From Pikeienuella piscinae (lineage in GTDB: Bacteria > Pseudomonadota > Alphaproteobacteria > Rhodobacterales > Rhodobacteraceae): 64,000 bases of DNA. Made by a program: the position numbers and the translations under genes. The stretch lies in assembly GCF_011044155.1 (NCBI RefSeq), contig NZ_CP049056.1:3848001-3912000 (forward strand), given 5' to 3'. Below the pieces are notes generated by a model. It was not told the DNA's origin. It worked only from the letters and a program-made list of their open reading frames with translations, and did not search any database. Shown one piece after another: positions 26,137 to 35,597 of this stretch. Numbering within the stretch: the stretch's first letter is position 1; each line of letters starts with the position of its first letter.

Positions 26137-27162
26137 TCATGCCTCGCGCGGCGCCGCCCCGCGTTCCCCGTCCGCATCGTAAGCCTTGACGATCTTGGCG
26201 ACGAGCGGATGGCGGATCACGTCCTCGGCGGCGAAGCGCACGAACTCGATGCCGGGAACGCCCTTGAGGACGCGCTCCGCCTCGACGAGGCCGGAGCCGA
26301 CGCCGCGCGGCAGGTCGATCTGGCTCGGGTCGCCGGTAATCGCCATGCGCCCGCCTTCGCCGAGGCGGGTGAGGAACATCTTCATCTGCATCTCGGTGGC
26401 GTTCTGGGCCTCGTCCAGCACCACGAAGGCGTCGGAGAGCGTGCGCCCGCGCATGAAGGCGAGGGGAGCGATCTCGATCACCTTGTCCTCGATGTATTTC
26501 TGCACCTGGCGGCCGGGCAGCAGGTCGCCCAATGCGTCGTAGAGCGGCTGCATGTAGGGGTCGATCTTCTCCTTCATGTCGCCGGGCAGGAACCCGAGCC
26601 GCTCGCCCGCCTCGACGGCCGGGCGCGAAAGCACGATGCGGTCGACCTTGCCCTCCGAGAACATCGAAACGGCGGCGGCGACCGCGAGATAGGTCTTGCC
26701 GGTGCCCGCCGGCCCGACGCCGAAGACCAGTTCGGACCGGAAGAGCGACTGGACATAGGCGCGCTGCGTCGCGGTGCGCGGCTCCACCACCTTTTTCCGG
26801 GTGCGGATCTCCACCTTGCCGCCGCGGAACATCTCGAGCTGGCCGGGATCGGGCGGTTGCGCTTCGCCGCGAAGCCGGATCGCCGCGTCGACATCGCCCT
26901 TCTCCACCGGCCGGCCGGCCTCCAGTCGCTGGTAGAGCGCGGTGAGCGCCGCCTCGGCGCCCTCCACCCCGTCGGCGGGCCCGTGCAGCGAGAGCTGGTT
27001 GCCCCGCCGGGCGATGACGATGTCGAACCCCGCCTCGAGCGCCGCGAGATTGCGGTCGAAACCGCCGCAGAGGTCGATCAGGAGCCGATTGTCGGGAAAC
27101 TCGATCAGGCGCTCGGCCGGGCTGGCCTCCGCCTTCGTTGGGTCGAAATTCGCGCTCGCCAA
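26137..27162 (-). CDS. PhoH-family ATPase (PhoL)
   Basis: No good ATG exists; I chose the TTG at 27162, with AAGGGAGAG just upstream, giving 341 residues. The frame is open to another TTG at 27222. The protein has an N-terminal KH-like part and a P-loop ATPase domain: Walker [19 protein letters not shown], Walker [12 protein letters not shown] and the [24 protein letters not shown] block that marks PhoH. It is likely an RNA helicase-like partner of YbeY, encoded next door. Confidence 0.92.
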   Translation of the reverse strand: MASANFDPTKAEASPAERLIEFPDNRLLIDLCGGFDRNLAALEAGFDIVIARRGNQLSLHGPADGVEGAEAALTALYQRLEAGRPVEKGDVDAAIRLRGEAQPPDPGQLEMFRGGKVEIRTRKKVVEPRTATQRAYVQSLFRSELVFGVGPAGTGKTYLAVAAAVSMFSEGKVDRIVLSRPAVEAGERLGFLPGDMKEKIDPYMQPLYDALGDLLPGRQVQKYIEDKVIEIAPLAFMRGRTLSDAFVVLDEAQNATEMQMKMFLTRLGEGGRMAITGDPSQIDLPRGVGSGLVEAERVLKGVPGIEFVRFAAEDVIRHPLVAKIVKAYDADGERGAAPREA

Positions 27163-27354
27163 GACCTCTCCCTTGGAAGGGTGTGTTCGACTGATCGTGA
27201 CGGAGCGGGCGCCGCGCCGCAAGCGATTTTCGCGCGGCGCCGCCGGTTATTTGCGCGGCCGAAGCGGGTCGCCGGGGCGCGCGGGCATGGACGGTGGGCC
27301 GGAGCGCCGGTAAGAACCGGGCCGGATAGGCCGGAACCGGGGAGAGATGCGTCG

Positions 27355-28713
27355 ATGTCGGGAGCAGGAGAGGCGAAGCCGATGACGGCCCGCCGCAGCG
27401 GGCCGCTGCGCGGCGCGGCGACGATTCCGGGCGACAAGTCGGTTTCGCACCGCGCGCTGATCCTCGGCGCGCTGAGCGTCGGCGAGACGCGGATCGAAGG
27501 CCTGTTGGAGGGGGGGGACGTGCTCGACACCGCGGCGGCGATGCGCGCCTTCGGCGCCGAGGTGGAGCGGGTCGGGCCGGGCGCCTGGCGCGTTCACGGC
27601 GTCGGCGTCGGCGGGTTCGCGGAGCCGGATGACGTGATCGACTGCGGCAATTCGGGCACCGGGGTGCGGCTGATCATGGGCGCGATGGCGACGACGCCGA
27701 TCGCCGCGACCTTCACGGGCGACGCGTCGCTTCGCTTGCGACCGATGGGGCGCGTGACGCGGCCGCTTTCGCTCTTCGGCGCCGCCGCGCATGGGCGGAG
27801 CGACGGGCGGCTGCCGCTGACGGTGATCGGCGCGGCGGACCCGGCGCCGATCGAATACCGCTCTCCCGTCGCCTCGGCGCAGGTGAAGTCGGCGGTGCTG
27901 CTCGCCGGGCTGAACGCGCCGGGGATCACCACGCTGATCGAGTCGGAGCCGACCCGCGACCATACCGAACGCATGCTGCGCGGCTTCGGGGCCGAGGTGG
28001 AGACGGAGGTTACGGCCGCCGGCCGCTATATCCGCCTGGTCGGGCAGCCGGAATTGCGCCCGGCTTCGCTCACCGTGCCGCGCGATCCCTCCTCGGCGGC
28101 GTTTCCGGTCGCGGCGGCGCTGATCGTCGAGGGTTCCGACGTGTTGGTTCCGGGCATCGGCCTGAACCCGACCCGGGCCGGGCTATACGCGACGCTGCGC
28201 GAAATGGGCGCCGATCTGACCTTCGAGAACGAGCGTGCGGAAGGGGGCGAACCGGTCGCCGATCTGCGCGCCCGGTTCTCGCCTGACCTCAAGGGCGTCG
28301 AGACGCCGCCTGCGCGCGCCGCCAGCATGATCGATGAGTTTCCGATACTCTCCGTCGTCGCGGCCTTCGCCGACGGCCGCACGGTGATGCGCGGAGTGAA
28401 GGAGCTCAGGGTGAAGGAGAGCGACCGGATCGACGCCATGGCGCGCGGCCTGGAGGCGATGGGCGTGCGGGTCGAGGAGACCGAGGACAGCCTGACGGTG
28501 CACGGGCTGGGCGCCGGCGGCGTTCCGGGCGGCGGGGTGGCGGCGGCGCGGCTCGATCACCGGATCGCGATGGCGTTCCTCTGTCTCGGGCTTGGCGCAA
28601 GGGACGGCGCGTCGGTCGATGACGCTTCGCCGATCGACACCTCTTTCCCGGGGTTCGGGGCGCTGATGGCCGGGCTCGGCGCCCGTTTCGACGCGGCGAC
28701 GGCGGCGGCGTGA
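27355..28713 (+). CDS. aroA: 3-phosphoshikimate 1-carboxyvinyltransferase (EPSP synthase)
   Basis: I chose the ATG at 27355 (452 residues), preceded by GGAGAG; the frame is open far upstream across phoH but that part is a shadow. Active-site blocks are [64 protein letters not shown] and [10 protein letters not shown]. The protein makes EPSP in the shikimate pathway. The SLRLRPM and TRDHTERM blocks follow the class II pattern. It is the first gene of the aroA-cmk-rpsA run and divergent from phoH. Confidence 0.96.
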   Translation: MSGAGEAKPMTARRSGPLRGAATIPGDKSVSHRALILGALSVGETRIEGLLEGGDVLDTAAAMRAFGAEVERVGPGAWRVHGVGVGGFAEPDDVIDCGNSGTGVRLIMGAMATTPIAATFTGDASLRLRPMGRVTRPLSLFGAAAHGRSDGRLPLTVIGAADPAPIEYRSPVASAQVKSAVLLAGLNAPGITTLIESEPTRDHTERMLRGFGAEVETEVTAAGRYIRLVGQPELRPASLTVPRDPSSAAFPVAAALIVEGSDVLVPGIGLNPTRAGLYATLREMGADLTFENERAEGGEPVADLRARFSPDLKGVETPPARAASMIDEFPILSVVAAFADGRTVMRGVKELRVKESDRIDAMARGLEAMGVRVEETEDSLTVHGLGAGGVPGGGVAAARLDHRIAMAFLCLGLGARDGASVDDASPIDTSFPGFGALMAGLGARFDAATAAA

Positions 28714-29327
28714 GGTTCACGGTCGCCATCGACGGGCCGGCGGCCTCGGGCAAGGGCACCATCGCGCGGGCGCTGGCGGCGCGCTTCGGCTTCGCGCATC
28801 TCGACACCGGGCTCCTTTACCGCGCGACCGGGCTGCGGGCGGCGGAGGCGGGGATCGACCCCGCCGCCGCCGCGGCCTCGCTGCGCGAGGCCGACCTCGC
28901 GCGGCCGGACCTGCGCGGCGCGGAGGCCGCGGAGGCGGCCTCACGGGTCGCCGCGCTGCCGGAGGTGCGGGACGCGCTGCTTGTCTTTCAGCGGAACTTC
29001 GCGGCGCGCGAGGGCGGCGCGGTCCTCGACGGGCGCGACATCGGCACGGTGATCTGCCCCGACGCCGAGGTGAAGATCTTCGTCGTCGCGTCGCCGGAGG
29101 AGCGCGCGCGCCGCCGTCACGCCGAATTCGTCGCTGCGGGCGACCCGAGGACGCTGGCCGAGGTCGCGGAGGATCTTCGCATCCGCGACGAACGCGACGC
29201 CGGGCGCGCCGCGGCGCCGCTGAAGCCCGGCGCCGGCGCGCGCTTGCTTGATACGACAGAAATGTCTATAGACGCGGCCGTCGCCCAGGCGGCGCGCTGG
29301 ATCAACGAACAACTTCCCGAGGCCTGA
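28710..29327 (+). CDS. cmk: Cytidylate kinase
   Basis: The GTG at 28710 overlaps the aroA stop by four bases and gives 205 residues. The P-loop is [17 protein letters not shown] at the very start; [14 protein letters not shown] and [20 protein letters not shown] are the other family blocks. It phosphorylates CMP and dCMP. The aroA-cmk-rpsA order is common in proteobacteria. Confidence 0.96.
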   Translation: MRFTVAIDGPAASGKGTIARALAARFGFAHLDTGLLYRATGLRAAEAGIDPAAAAASLREADLARPDLRGAEAAEAASRVAALPEVRDALLVFQRNFAAREGGAVLDGRDIGTVICPDAEVKIFVVASPEERARRRHAEFVAAGDPRTLAEVAEDLRIRDERDAGRAAAPLKPGAGARLLDTTEMSIDAAVAQAARWINEQLPEA

Positions 29328-29356
29328 GGATTTCCCCTGGGCCTCTCGTCGTTTTT
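29319..29356 (+). terminator. Possible terminator or attenuator between cmk and rpsA
   Basis: GAGGCC (29319-29324) pairs with GGCCTC (29340-29345), with an interior that can pair imperfectly, followed by TCGTCG and five T residues (29352-29356). It overlaps the cmk stop codon. The distance from stem to T-run is a little long, so partial attenuation is more likely than full termination. Confidence 0.4.
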
Positions 29357-29437
29357 CCTGAACGTCACGCGACGACCCGACGACAGACCGCCGGAGACAA
29401 CCGGCAGGCCAGTGAAACGAAACCGGAGATGCGATAC

Positions 29438-31126
29438 ATGGCGAAAGCCACCATGGAGGATTTCGAAGCCCTCCTTGAAGAAAGCTTCGAACTTGAGACC
29501 CCCGAGGAAGGCGCCGTCGTGCGCGGCACGGTTCTGGCCATCGAGGCCGGACAGGCGATCATCGACATCGGCTACAAGATGGAAGGCCGGGTCGAACTGA
29601 AAGAGTTCGCCCAGCCCGGCCATGACGCCGAGATCGCCGTCGGCGACACCGTGGAGGTCTATCTCGACCGGGTCGAGAACGCGAAGGGCGAGGCGGTGCT
29701 CAGCCGCGACAAGGCCCGGCGCGAGGAGGCGTGGGATCGCCTCGAGAAAGCCAACGACAAGGGCGAGCGCGTCGAAGGCGCGATCTTCGGGCGCGTCAAG
29801 GGCGGCTTCACCGTCGATCTCGGCGGCGCCGTGGCCTTCCTGCCCGGCTCCCAGGTCGACGTGCGCCCGGTGCGCGATGTCGGCCCGCTGATGGGCCAGC
29901 CGCAGCCTTTCCAGATTCTCAAGATGGACCGCCGCCGCGGCAATATCGTCGTCAGCCGCCGCGCCGTCCTGGAAGAGAGCCGCGCCGAGCAGCGCGCCGA
30001 GATCGTCGGCAAGCTGAAAGAGGGCGACGTCATCGACGGCGTCGTCAAGAACGTCACCGATTACGGCGCTTTCGTCGATCTCGGCGGCGTCGACGGCCTG
30101 CTGCACGTCACCGACATGGCCTGGCGGCGCGTCAACCACCCCTCGGAGATCGTCAATATCGGCGAGACCGTGAAGGTGCAGGTCGTCAAGGTGAACAACG
30201 AGACCCAGCGCATCAGCCTCGGCATGAAACAGCTGATGGCGGACCCCTGGGACGGGGTCGAGGCGAAGTACCCGATCGGCTCCAAGTGGACCGGGCGGGT
30301 CACCAACATCACCGATTACGGCGCCTTCGTGGAACTGGAGGCGGGCGTCGAGGGGCTCGTCCATGTCTCGGAGATGTCCTGGACCAAGAAGAACGTCCAT
30401 CCCGGCAAGATCGTCTCCACCTCCCAGGAGGTCGAGGTCGTGGTGCTGGACGTCGATCCTTCGAAACGCCGCGTCAGCCTCGGTCTGAAGCAGACCCAGG
30501 GCAACCCGTGGGATCTCTTCGCGGAGAACTTCCCGGCCGGCACCCCGGTTGAGGGCGAGGTGAAGAACATCACCGAATTCGGCCTCTTCATTGGTCTCGA
30601 AGGCGATATCGACGGCATGGTCCATCTTTCCGATCTCGACTGGAACCGGTCGGGCGAAGAGGCGATGGCCGACTACAAGAAGGGCGACATGGTCAAGGCC
30701 GTGGTGCTCGACGTCGATGTCGAGAAGGAGCGTATCTCTCTCGGCGTGAAGCAGCTCGACGGCGATCCGTTCGCGGACGCGACCGCCGGTGTGAAGCGCG
30801 GCTCGATTGTGACCGTCACGGTGACGAAGATCGAGGATGGCGGCATCGAGGTGGAGCATGACGGCATGAAGGCCTTCATCCGCCGCTCCGATCTCAGCCG
30901 CGACCGCAGCGAGCAGCGGCCGGAGCGGTTCTCCGTCGGCGACAAGGTGGATGCGCGCATCACCAGCATCGATCGTTCGGCGCGCCGGCTCGGCCTTTCG
31001 ATCAAGGCGTTGCAGATCGCCGAAGAGCGCGAGGCCGTGCAGCAGTTCGGCTCGTCCGATTCGGGCGCGTCGCTCGGCGATATCCTCGGCGCCGCGCTGA
31101 AGGAGCGGGGCGGCGAGGACTCGTGA
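29438..31126 (+). CDS. rpsA: 30S ribosomal protein S1
   Basis: I chose the ATG at 29438 (562 residues) because CGGAG lies at a normal distance; the ATG nine bases upstream is too close to it. Six S1 RNA-binding repeats follow one another, with typical blocks such as GDVIDGVVKNVTDYGAFVDL, VDGLLHVTDMAW, and GRVTNITDYGAFVEL. It brings mRNA to the 30S subunit. It probably has its own promoter in the 110 bases after cmk as well as read-through. A strong hairpin follows at 31207. Confidence 0.97.
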   Translation: MAKATMEDFEALLEESFELETPEEGAVVRGTVLAIEAGQAIIDIGYKMEGRVELKEFAQPGHDAEIAVGDTVEVYLDRVENAKGEAVLSRDKARREEAWDRLEKANDKGERVEGAIFGRVKGGFTVDLGGAVAFLPGSQVDVRPVRDVGPLMGQPQPFQILKMDRRRGNIVVSRRAVLEESRAEQRAEIVGKLKEGDVIDGVVKNVTDYGAFVDLGGVDGLLHVTDMAWRRVNHPSEIVNIGETVKVQVVKVNNETQRISLGMKQLMADPWDGVEAKYPIGSKWTGRVTNITDYGAFVELEAGVEGLVHVSEMSWTKKNVHPGKIVSTSQEVEVVVLDVDPSKRRVSLGLKQTQGNPWDLFAENFPAGTPVEGEVKNITEFGLFIGLEGDIDGMVHLSDLDWNRSGEEAMADYKKGDMVKAVVLDVDVEKERISLGVKQLDGDPFADATAGVKRGSIVTVTVTKIEDGGIEVEHDGMKAFIRRSDLSRDRSEQRPERFSVGDKVDARITSIDRSARRLGLSIKALQIAEEREAVQQFGSSDSGASLGDILGAALKERGGEDS

Positions 31127-31206
31127 GCCCGCCGCCGGCCGGTCGCGGCGCCCGGGTTTTCGGACCCGGCGCGGCGTGAGGCGGGCCGGTCAGATGTGAA
31201 ACTATT

Positions 31207-31240
31207 GTCGCCGCGCGATTCCCATCGCGCGGCGACGTTT
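31207..31240 (+). terminator. Intrinsic terminator after rpsA
   Basis: GTCGCCGCGCGAT (31207-31219) and ATCGCGCGGCGAC (31224-31236) form a perfect 13-base-pair stem with the loop TCCC. A short, interrupted T-run (GTTTCGTTC) follows. It lies 80 bases after the rpsA stop. Confidence 0.8.
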
Positions 31241-31671
31241 CGTTCGGGGGAGGCGGAACCAGCCGCCGCTCGCCGGCGCCGCTCCGCCGCCGGCCAGAGC
31301 AGAGGCCGCGCGCGCTTCTCATCAGGGCGCCTGGGTTGAAAGACGCTTTCATCCCTTCCGACGCCGCCGCCATGCCGGGGTGGAGCGGTCGGCCGCAGTG
31401 AATGAGCGGGAGAGCGGCCAGAACGCCCCTGATCGCTCCGGCTTGGCCAGCGCTCGATCTTCGGCCCGAATACCGCGCCGAGCGGCCGGAAGGGGCGGAC
31501 GCGGATAACCACGGGAGTATGCCGCGCCATTGGGGCCGGCGGGCGGGGCGCGTCAGGTTCGGCGGCCGCACTGGCGGCGAGGGACGGATGGCGGGAACGG
31601 CGGCCGCGCAATCCAGATGCGGCGCCCTTCGATTCGAAGAGACTCGCCGTCTACGCCTTCGTCCCGGGCGG
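31241..31671. other. Gene-free stretch between the rpsA terminator and the CaiB gene
   Basis: About 430 bases. Frames are open here on both strands because the DNA is very GC-rich, but the translations are Arg/Pro-rich with no family motif and no ribosome site. I see no supported gene, RNA or repeat. The ihfB gene often found after rpsA in related bacteria is absent. Confidence 0.6.
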
Positions 31672-32892
31672 TCAGATCACGCCGTTGGCGCGCAGCGCCG
31701 CGCGCTTCGCGACGTCGAGGCCGAGGAGGTCGCCATAGACGTAATCGTTGTCCTCGCCGAGTTCGGGGCCGACATGGCGGACCGCGCCGGGTGTCTCGGA
31801 AAGCCGTGGCGCGACGTTCTGCATCTTCATCTTGCCGAATTGCGGATGGTCGACCTCGACGATCGCCTCCCGCGCCTTGAAATGCGGGTCGGCGATCATG
31901 TCCTCGGCCTTGTAGATCAGGCCGCAGGGCACGCCGTGCTCGTTCAGCTTCTCCTCCAGCGCGCCGATCGGGATGGTCCGCGTCCAGTCGTCGATCAGCC
32001 CGTCGAGTTCCGCCTGATGCTCGCCGCGCGCGGAATGGGTCGCGTAGCGCGGGTCGCTCGCCAGCTCCGGCCGGCCCATCGCCTCCGCCAGCCGTTTGAA
32101 GACGGTGTCCTGATTCGCCGCGATCAGCAGCAGCTTGCCGTCAGCGGTGTTGAACACGTTGGACGGTGAGACATTGGGCAGGATCGGGCCGGTGCGCTCG
32201 CGCACATAGCCGGCGATGTCGTATTCCGTGACCAGGCTCTCCATCATGTTCAGGACGGATTCGTAGATCGCGCTGTCGACGATCTGGCCGCGCCCGGTGC
32301 GCTCGCGCGCGTGAATCGCGAACATCGCGCCCATGCAGGCGTGAACCGCCGCCAGCTCGTCGCCGATCGAGATTCCCATCCGGCTCGGCTGCGTCGAGGG
32401 GTCGCCGACGACATAGCGCAGCCCGCCCATCGCCTCGCCGATCGCGCCGTAGCCGGCGCGCTTGGAATAGGGGCCGGTCTGGCCGAAGCCGGTGACGCGG
32501 ACCATGACGAGGCGAGGATTTATCTCGGAGAGTTTCTCATAGCCGAGATTCCAGCGCTCCATCGTGCCGGGGCGGAAATTCTCGATCAGGATATCGGTTT
32601 CCTTGATCAGTTCGTGGATGATCGCCTGACCCTCTTCCTGCCGAAGGTCGAGGGTGATCGAGCGCTTGTTGCGCGCGACGACCGGCCACCAGAGCGATTT
32701 GCCATGCGGCTTTTCCCGCCCCCACTGGCGCATCGGATCGCCGACGCCCGGCGCCTCGCACTTGATCACCTCGGCGCCGAAATCGCCGAGAAGCTGACCG
32801 CAGAACGGCCCGGCCAGAAGCTGGCCCATCTCGATCACCCGTAGATCGGAAAGCGGCCCTTCGCGCGCCTCGCTCACATCCGTCGCCGTCAT
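31672..32892 (-). CDS. CaiB/BaiF-family (class III) CoA-transferase
   Basis: I chose the ATG at 32892 (406 residues), preceded by GGAGG; another ATG lies seven codons upstream. The family start LRVIEMGQLLAGPFCGQLLGDFGAEVIK and the catalytic Asp region (ADIVDSAIYESVLNMMES-like, here GQIVDSAIYESVLNMMES) are clear, as are ENFRPGTMERWNLGY and GFGQTGPYSKRAGYGAIGEAMGG. It moves CoA between carboxylic acids in the cytoplasm. It is divergent from the HMG-CoA-lyase-like gene, a pairing known for dicarboxylate or HMG/glutarate CoA-transferases (SUGCT-like), so it may activate the substrate of that lyase. Confidence 0.92.
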   Translation of the reverse strand: MTATDVSEAREGPLSDLRVIEMGQLLAGPFCGQLLGDFGAEVIKCEAPGVGDPMRQWGREKPHGKSLWWPVVARNKRSITLDLRQEEGQAIIHELIKETDILIENFRPGTMERWNLGYEKLSEINPRLVMVRVTGFGQTGPYSKRAGYGAIGEAMGGLRYVVGDPSTQPSRMGISIGDELAAVHACMGAMFAIHARERTGRGQIVDSAIYESVLNMMESLVTEYDIAGYVRERTGPILPNVSPSNVFNTADGKLLLIAANQDTVFKRLAEAMGRPELASDPRYATHSARGEHQAELDGLIDDWTRTIPIGALEEKLNEHGVPCGLIYKAEDMIADPHFKAREAIVEVDHPQFGKMKMQNVAPRLSETPGAVRHVGPELGEDNDYVYGDLLGLDVAKRAALRANGVI

Positions 32893-32986
32893 GAATCCTC
32901 CATCGCTTTTCATGGCAGCCTTGCCAGATCGTCCAGGGAAAATCTATAGTGTTTAGGATACGAAATTTTGTCATGGAGGCCATAAA

Positions 32987-33886
32987 GTGGCGGATTCCGT
33001 CGAGATAGTAGAGGTATCGCCCCGAGACGGGATACAGAATGACGAGACGATTCTCTCGCTTGAAGAGAAGCTGGAGCTGATCCGGCGGGCCGAATCGGCC
33101 GGGCTGCGCCGGCTCGAGGCGACGAGCTTCGTGAACCCGAAACGCGTGCCGCAAATGGCCGACGCGGACGAACTGGCGGCGCGCCTGCCGCGCCCGCGCG
33201 AGAGCGCCTATATCGGCCTCACACTCAACGCTCGCGGCTTCCAGCGCGCCGTCGCCGGCGGGATGGACGAGGCGAATTTCGTCGTCGTCGCGACCGAGAC
33301 ATTCAATCGCAAGAACCAGGGCGTCGGCACATATGAGAGCGTCGCCGCCTTTCGCGAAAGCGCCGCCGCGGGCGCGCCGATCCGCGTTGGCGTCACCGTC
33401 GCGGCGGCCTTCGGGTGCCCCTTCGAGGGAGAGACGCCGCTTGAGCGGCTGATGGAAGTGGTGGACGCCTGCGCCGAGGCGCGCCCGTTCGAGATCACCC
33501 TGGCGGACACGATCGGCGTCGCGACGCCCCGCGACGTGAAGGAGCGCGTGGGCGCGGTGCGCCGCGCGCATCCCGACATTCCGGTGCGGCTTCATCTGCA
33601 CAACACCCGCAACACCGGGTTCGCCAACGCCTGGGCCGGGATCGAGGCCGGGGTGGCGACGCTCGACGCCAGCCTGGGCGGCGTCGGCGGTTGTCCTTTC
33701 GCGCCGCGCGCCACCGGCAACATCGCGACGGAGGACCTGATCTACATGCTGGACCGGGCCGGGATCGCCACCGGCGTTTCGATGGAGCGCTGCGTCGAGG
33801 CGGCGGAGTGGTTGCAGGCGCGGCTCGGGCGCGAGCTGCCGGGACAGGTGATGAAGGCGGGCGGCTTTCCCGCCGCCGCCGCATGA
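32987..33886 (+). CDS. Hydroxymethylglutaryl-CoA lyase-type enzyme
   Basis: The GTG at 32987 is preceded by GGAGG at 32974-32978 and gives 299 residues. The TIM-barrel HMGL family is shown by VEVSPRDGIQND near residue 5 (catalytic Arg-Asp), ATSFVNPKRVPQMAD, LHLHNTRNTG (metal His residues) and the loop SLGGVGGCPFAP, whose Cys is the general acid/base. It cleaves HMG-CoA to acetyl-CoA and acetoacetate; a related substrate such as citramalyl-CoA cannot be excluded. Start and stop are coupled to the following regulator (ATGA). Confidence 0.9.
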   Translation: MADSVEIVEVSPRDGIQNDETILSLEEKLELIRRAESAGLRRLEATSFVNPKRVPQMADADELAARLPRPRESAYIGLTLNARGFQRAVAGGMDEANFVVVATETFNRKNQGVGTYESVAAFRESAAAGAPIRVGVTVAAAFGCPFEGETPLERLMEVVDACAEARPFEITLADTIGVATPRDVKERVGAVRRAHPDIPVRLHLHNTRNTGFANAWAGIEAGVATLDASLGGVGGCPFAPRATGNIATEDLIYMLDRAGIATGVSMERCVEAAEWLQARLGRELPGQVMKAGGFPAAAA

Positions 33887-34578
33887 CGGGCGAGCCGGGG
33901 CGGCTGGCCGCGACGGAGCAGGCTTACGCCAGCATCCGCGGCGACATCATCTCGGGCGCGCTGGCGCCGGGCGAGCGGCTGACCGAACAGCGCCTCGCGG
34001 AGGAGCTTGGCCTCAGCCGCACGCCGGTCCGTCAGGCGATCACCCGGCTGACACATGAAGGCTTCGTCGAGCGCGGCCGGGGCTACGACACCCGCGTCGC
34101 GCCCTTTCCTGTCGACGAAGCCGAACAGATATTCGAGATCCGCAAGCAGCTCGAATGCTACGCCGCCCGCCGCGCGGCGCAGAACGCGACGGAGGAGGAG
34201 GTGGCGGCGCTTCGTGAGGTCTGCGCCCGGACGCGGCGTTTCACGCCGCCGCGCACCGAAGCCGATTTCGAGGAGATTTCGCGCGCGAACGAACGTTTTC
34301 ACCGCCTGATCGCGGAGGCCGCGCGCTCACCGCGCCTCATCGCGCTGCTGGCGGTCGCGGTCGATGTCGGCATGGTCGCGCGCACATACCGCATGTATTC
34401 GGAGGCCGACCTCATTCGCAGCGCCCGCCATCATGACGAGTTGACCGACGCCATCGCCGCCCATTCGCCCGCCTGGGCCGAGGCGGTGATGGCGGCCCAT
34501 GTGCTCGCGGCGGCGACCGCGACGCGGGAGATGCCGATGGCGCGCGACGACGCGGCGAAGGAGAGCGGGCGGGCCTGA
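33883..34578 (+). CDS. GntR-family regulator with FCD-type ligand domain
   Basis: The 231-residue protein begins with a winged-helix DNA-binding domain: IRGDIISGALAPGERLTEQRLAEELGLSRTPVRQAITRL. The C-terminal all-helical FCD domain includes EIRKQLECYAARRAA, RANERFHRLI and HHDELTDAIAAH, with the His residues that usually bind a metal. Its ATG overlaps the HMG-CoA-lyase-like gene by four bases, so it is in that operon and probably regulates it and the divergent CaiB gene. The effector may be the acid or CoA ester handled there. Confidence 0.88.
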   Translation: MTGEPGRLAATEQAYASIRGDIISGALAPGERLTEQRLAEELGLSRTPVRQAITRLTHEGFVERGRGYDTRVAPFPVDEAEQIFEIRKQLECYAARRAAQNATEEEVAALREVCARTRRFTPPRTEADFEEISRANERFHRLIAEAARSPRLIALLAVAVDVGMVARTYRMYSEADLIRSARHHDELTDAIAAHSPAWAEAVMAAHVLAAATATREMPMARDDAAKESGRA

Positions 34579-34686
34579 CCGCCGCCGCCTTGCGTGGGGG
34601 CGACCCCCCGCCCCGCCGCCATCGCGACCGAGGTTCATGATCCGGTCTTCCCTGATTTCCGCACCATGGGCCTCAGTGGAAGGCTT

Positions 34687-35475
34687 TCATTTTCCGCGAA
34701 AGACGGGCGGGCGCTTTTCGACAAAGGCGGCGACGCCCTCCTTGTAGTCGTCGCTCACCACCGCCTGCGCGCCGAGGGCGGCGATCTCCGCGTGTTCCGC
34801 CGGCGTCGGTTCCGGCTGCACCGCGCGGATCACCCGCTTGGCGCCGGCGATCGTAAGCGGCGCGGAGGCGCGCAATTCCTCGGCGCGCGCCTTCGCTTCC
34901 GCGACCGGATCCCCCGCGCAAATCTCCGAGAGCAGCCCCATTTCCAACGCCTCCGGCGCCGGGTGCCGGCGACCGGAAAAGAGCACGCTCTTCGCACGCT
35001 CGACGCCGACAGCTGCGACCAGCGCGCGCGTCTCCGCCACGCCATAGACGAGGCCGAGCTTCGCGGCGGGGATGCCGAGATAGGCGCTCGCGTCGCCGAT
35101 CCGGAAATCGCAGCAGAGCGCGAGCCCGCAGCCCCCGCCCATGGCCGCGCCGGAGATCGCGGCGAAAACCGCCTTCGGGCACTCGAGTATCGCCGTATTC
35201 GCCCGCTCGACCGTTTCCGAGTAGCGGCCGCCCGCCTCCGCGCCGGTGCGGGCGGCCGCGAATTCCTTGATGTCGGCCCCGGCGCAAAACGCCCCGCCCG
35301 CCCCGGTGAGGATCACCGCGCGGATCTCCGGCTCCGCCGAGAGCGTGAGGAACGCGTCGCCGAGCGCGCGCCACATCGCCAGCGTCATCGCGTTGCGCTG
35401 TGCGGGCCGGTCGATGGTCACGACTGCGATAGCCGGGTCGGATCGATCGACGACGATAGCGGCGGCGTCGGACAT
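34687..35475 (-). CDS. Enoyl-CoA hydratase/isomerase-family protein
   Basis: The 262-residue crotonase-fold protein has the oxyanion-hole segments AFCAGADIKEFAAA and GAAMGGGCGLALCCDFRIG, each in the expected place, plus IPAAKLGLVYG. The two catalytic Glu of true hydratases are not both obvious (GLVYGVAETRALV holds one candidate), so a different crotonase reaction is possible. Its start is 23 bases from a degenerate copy of the cluster operator at 35498-35513, which places it in the predicted UTRA regulon. Confidence 0.87.
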   Translation of the reverse strand: MSDAAAIVVDRSDPAIAVVTIDRPAQRNAMTLAMWRALGDAFLTLSAEPEIRAVILTGAGGAFCAGADIKEFAAARTGAEAGGRYSETVERANTAILECPKAVFAAISGAAMGGGCGLALCCDFRIGDASAYLGIPAAKLGLVYGVAETRALVAAVGVERAKSVLFSGRRHPAPEALEMGLLSEICAGDPVAEAKARAEELRASAPLTIAGAKRVIRAVQPEPTPAEHAEIAALGAQAVVSDDYKEGVAAFVEKRPPVFRGK

Positions 35476-35497
35476 GCGGGTCTCCTTCGGACGGCTG

Positions 35498-35513
35498 ATT
35501 TGTCCGTATCAAT
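35498..35513. promoter_or_regulatory. Degenerate copy of the cluster operator upstream of the enoyl-CoA hydratase gene
   Basis: ATTTGTCCGTATCAAT keeps 13 of 16 positions of the palindrome ATTTGTCCGGACAAAT found elsewhere in the cluster; the left half is intact and the right half is changed. It is 23 bases upstream of the hydratase ATG and 85 bases upstream of the small frame before the CaiB gene. A further isolated half (TTGTCCGTATCG) occurs at about 35750. Confidence 0.5.
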
Positions 35514-35597
35514 TGCAACATCATCCGGCGCGCGATAGCAAGGTTGCGCATGTTGCGCGCCGGCCGTCAGAGGCGCGGGACAGGAGGGAGAAGCGCC

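Noticed and set aside
25813-27354. Upstream part of the long frame that contains aroA
   Set aside because: It is antisense to ybeY and phoH and the aroA homology begins only at 27355, where a ribosome site is present.
29117-30859. A 580-codon minus-strand frame opposite cmk and rpsA
   Set aside because: It reads repetitively only because S1 repeats lie on the other strand. No independent evidence for a gene.
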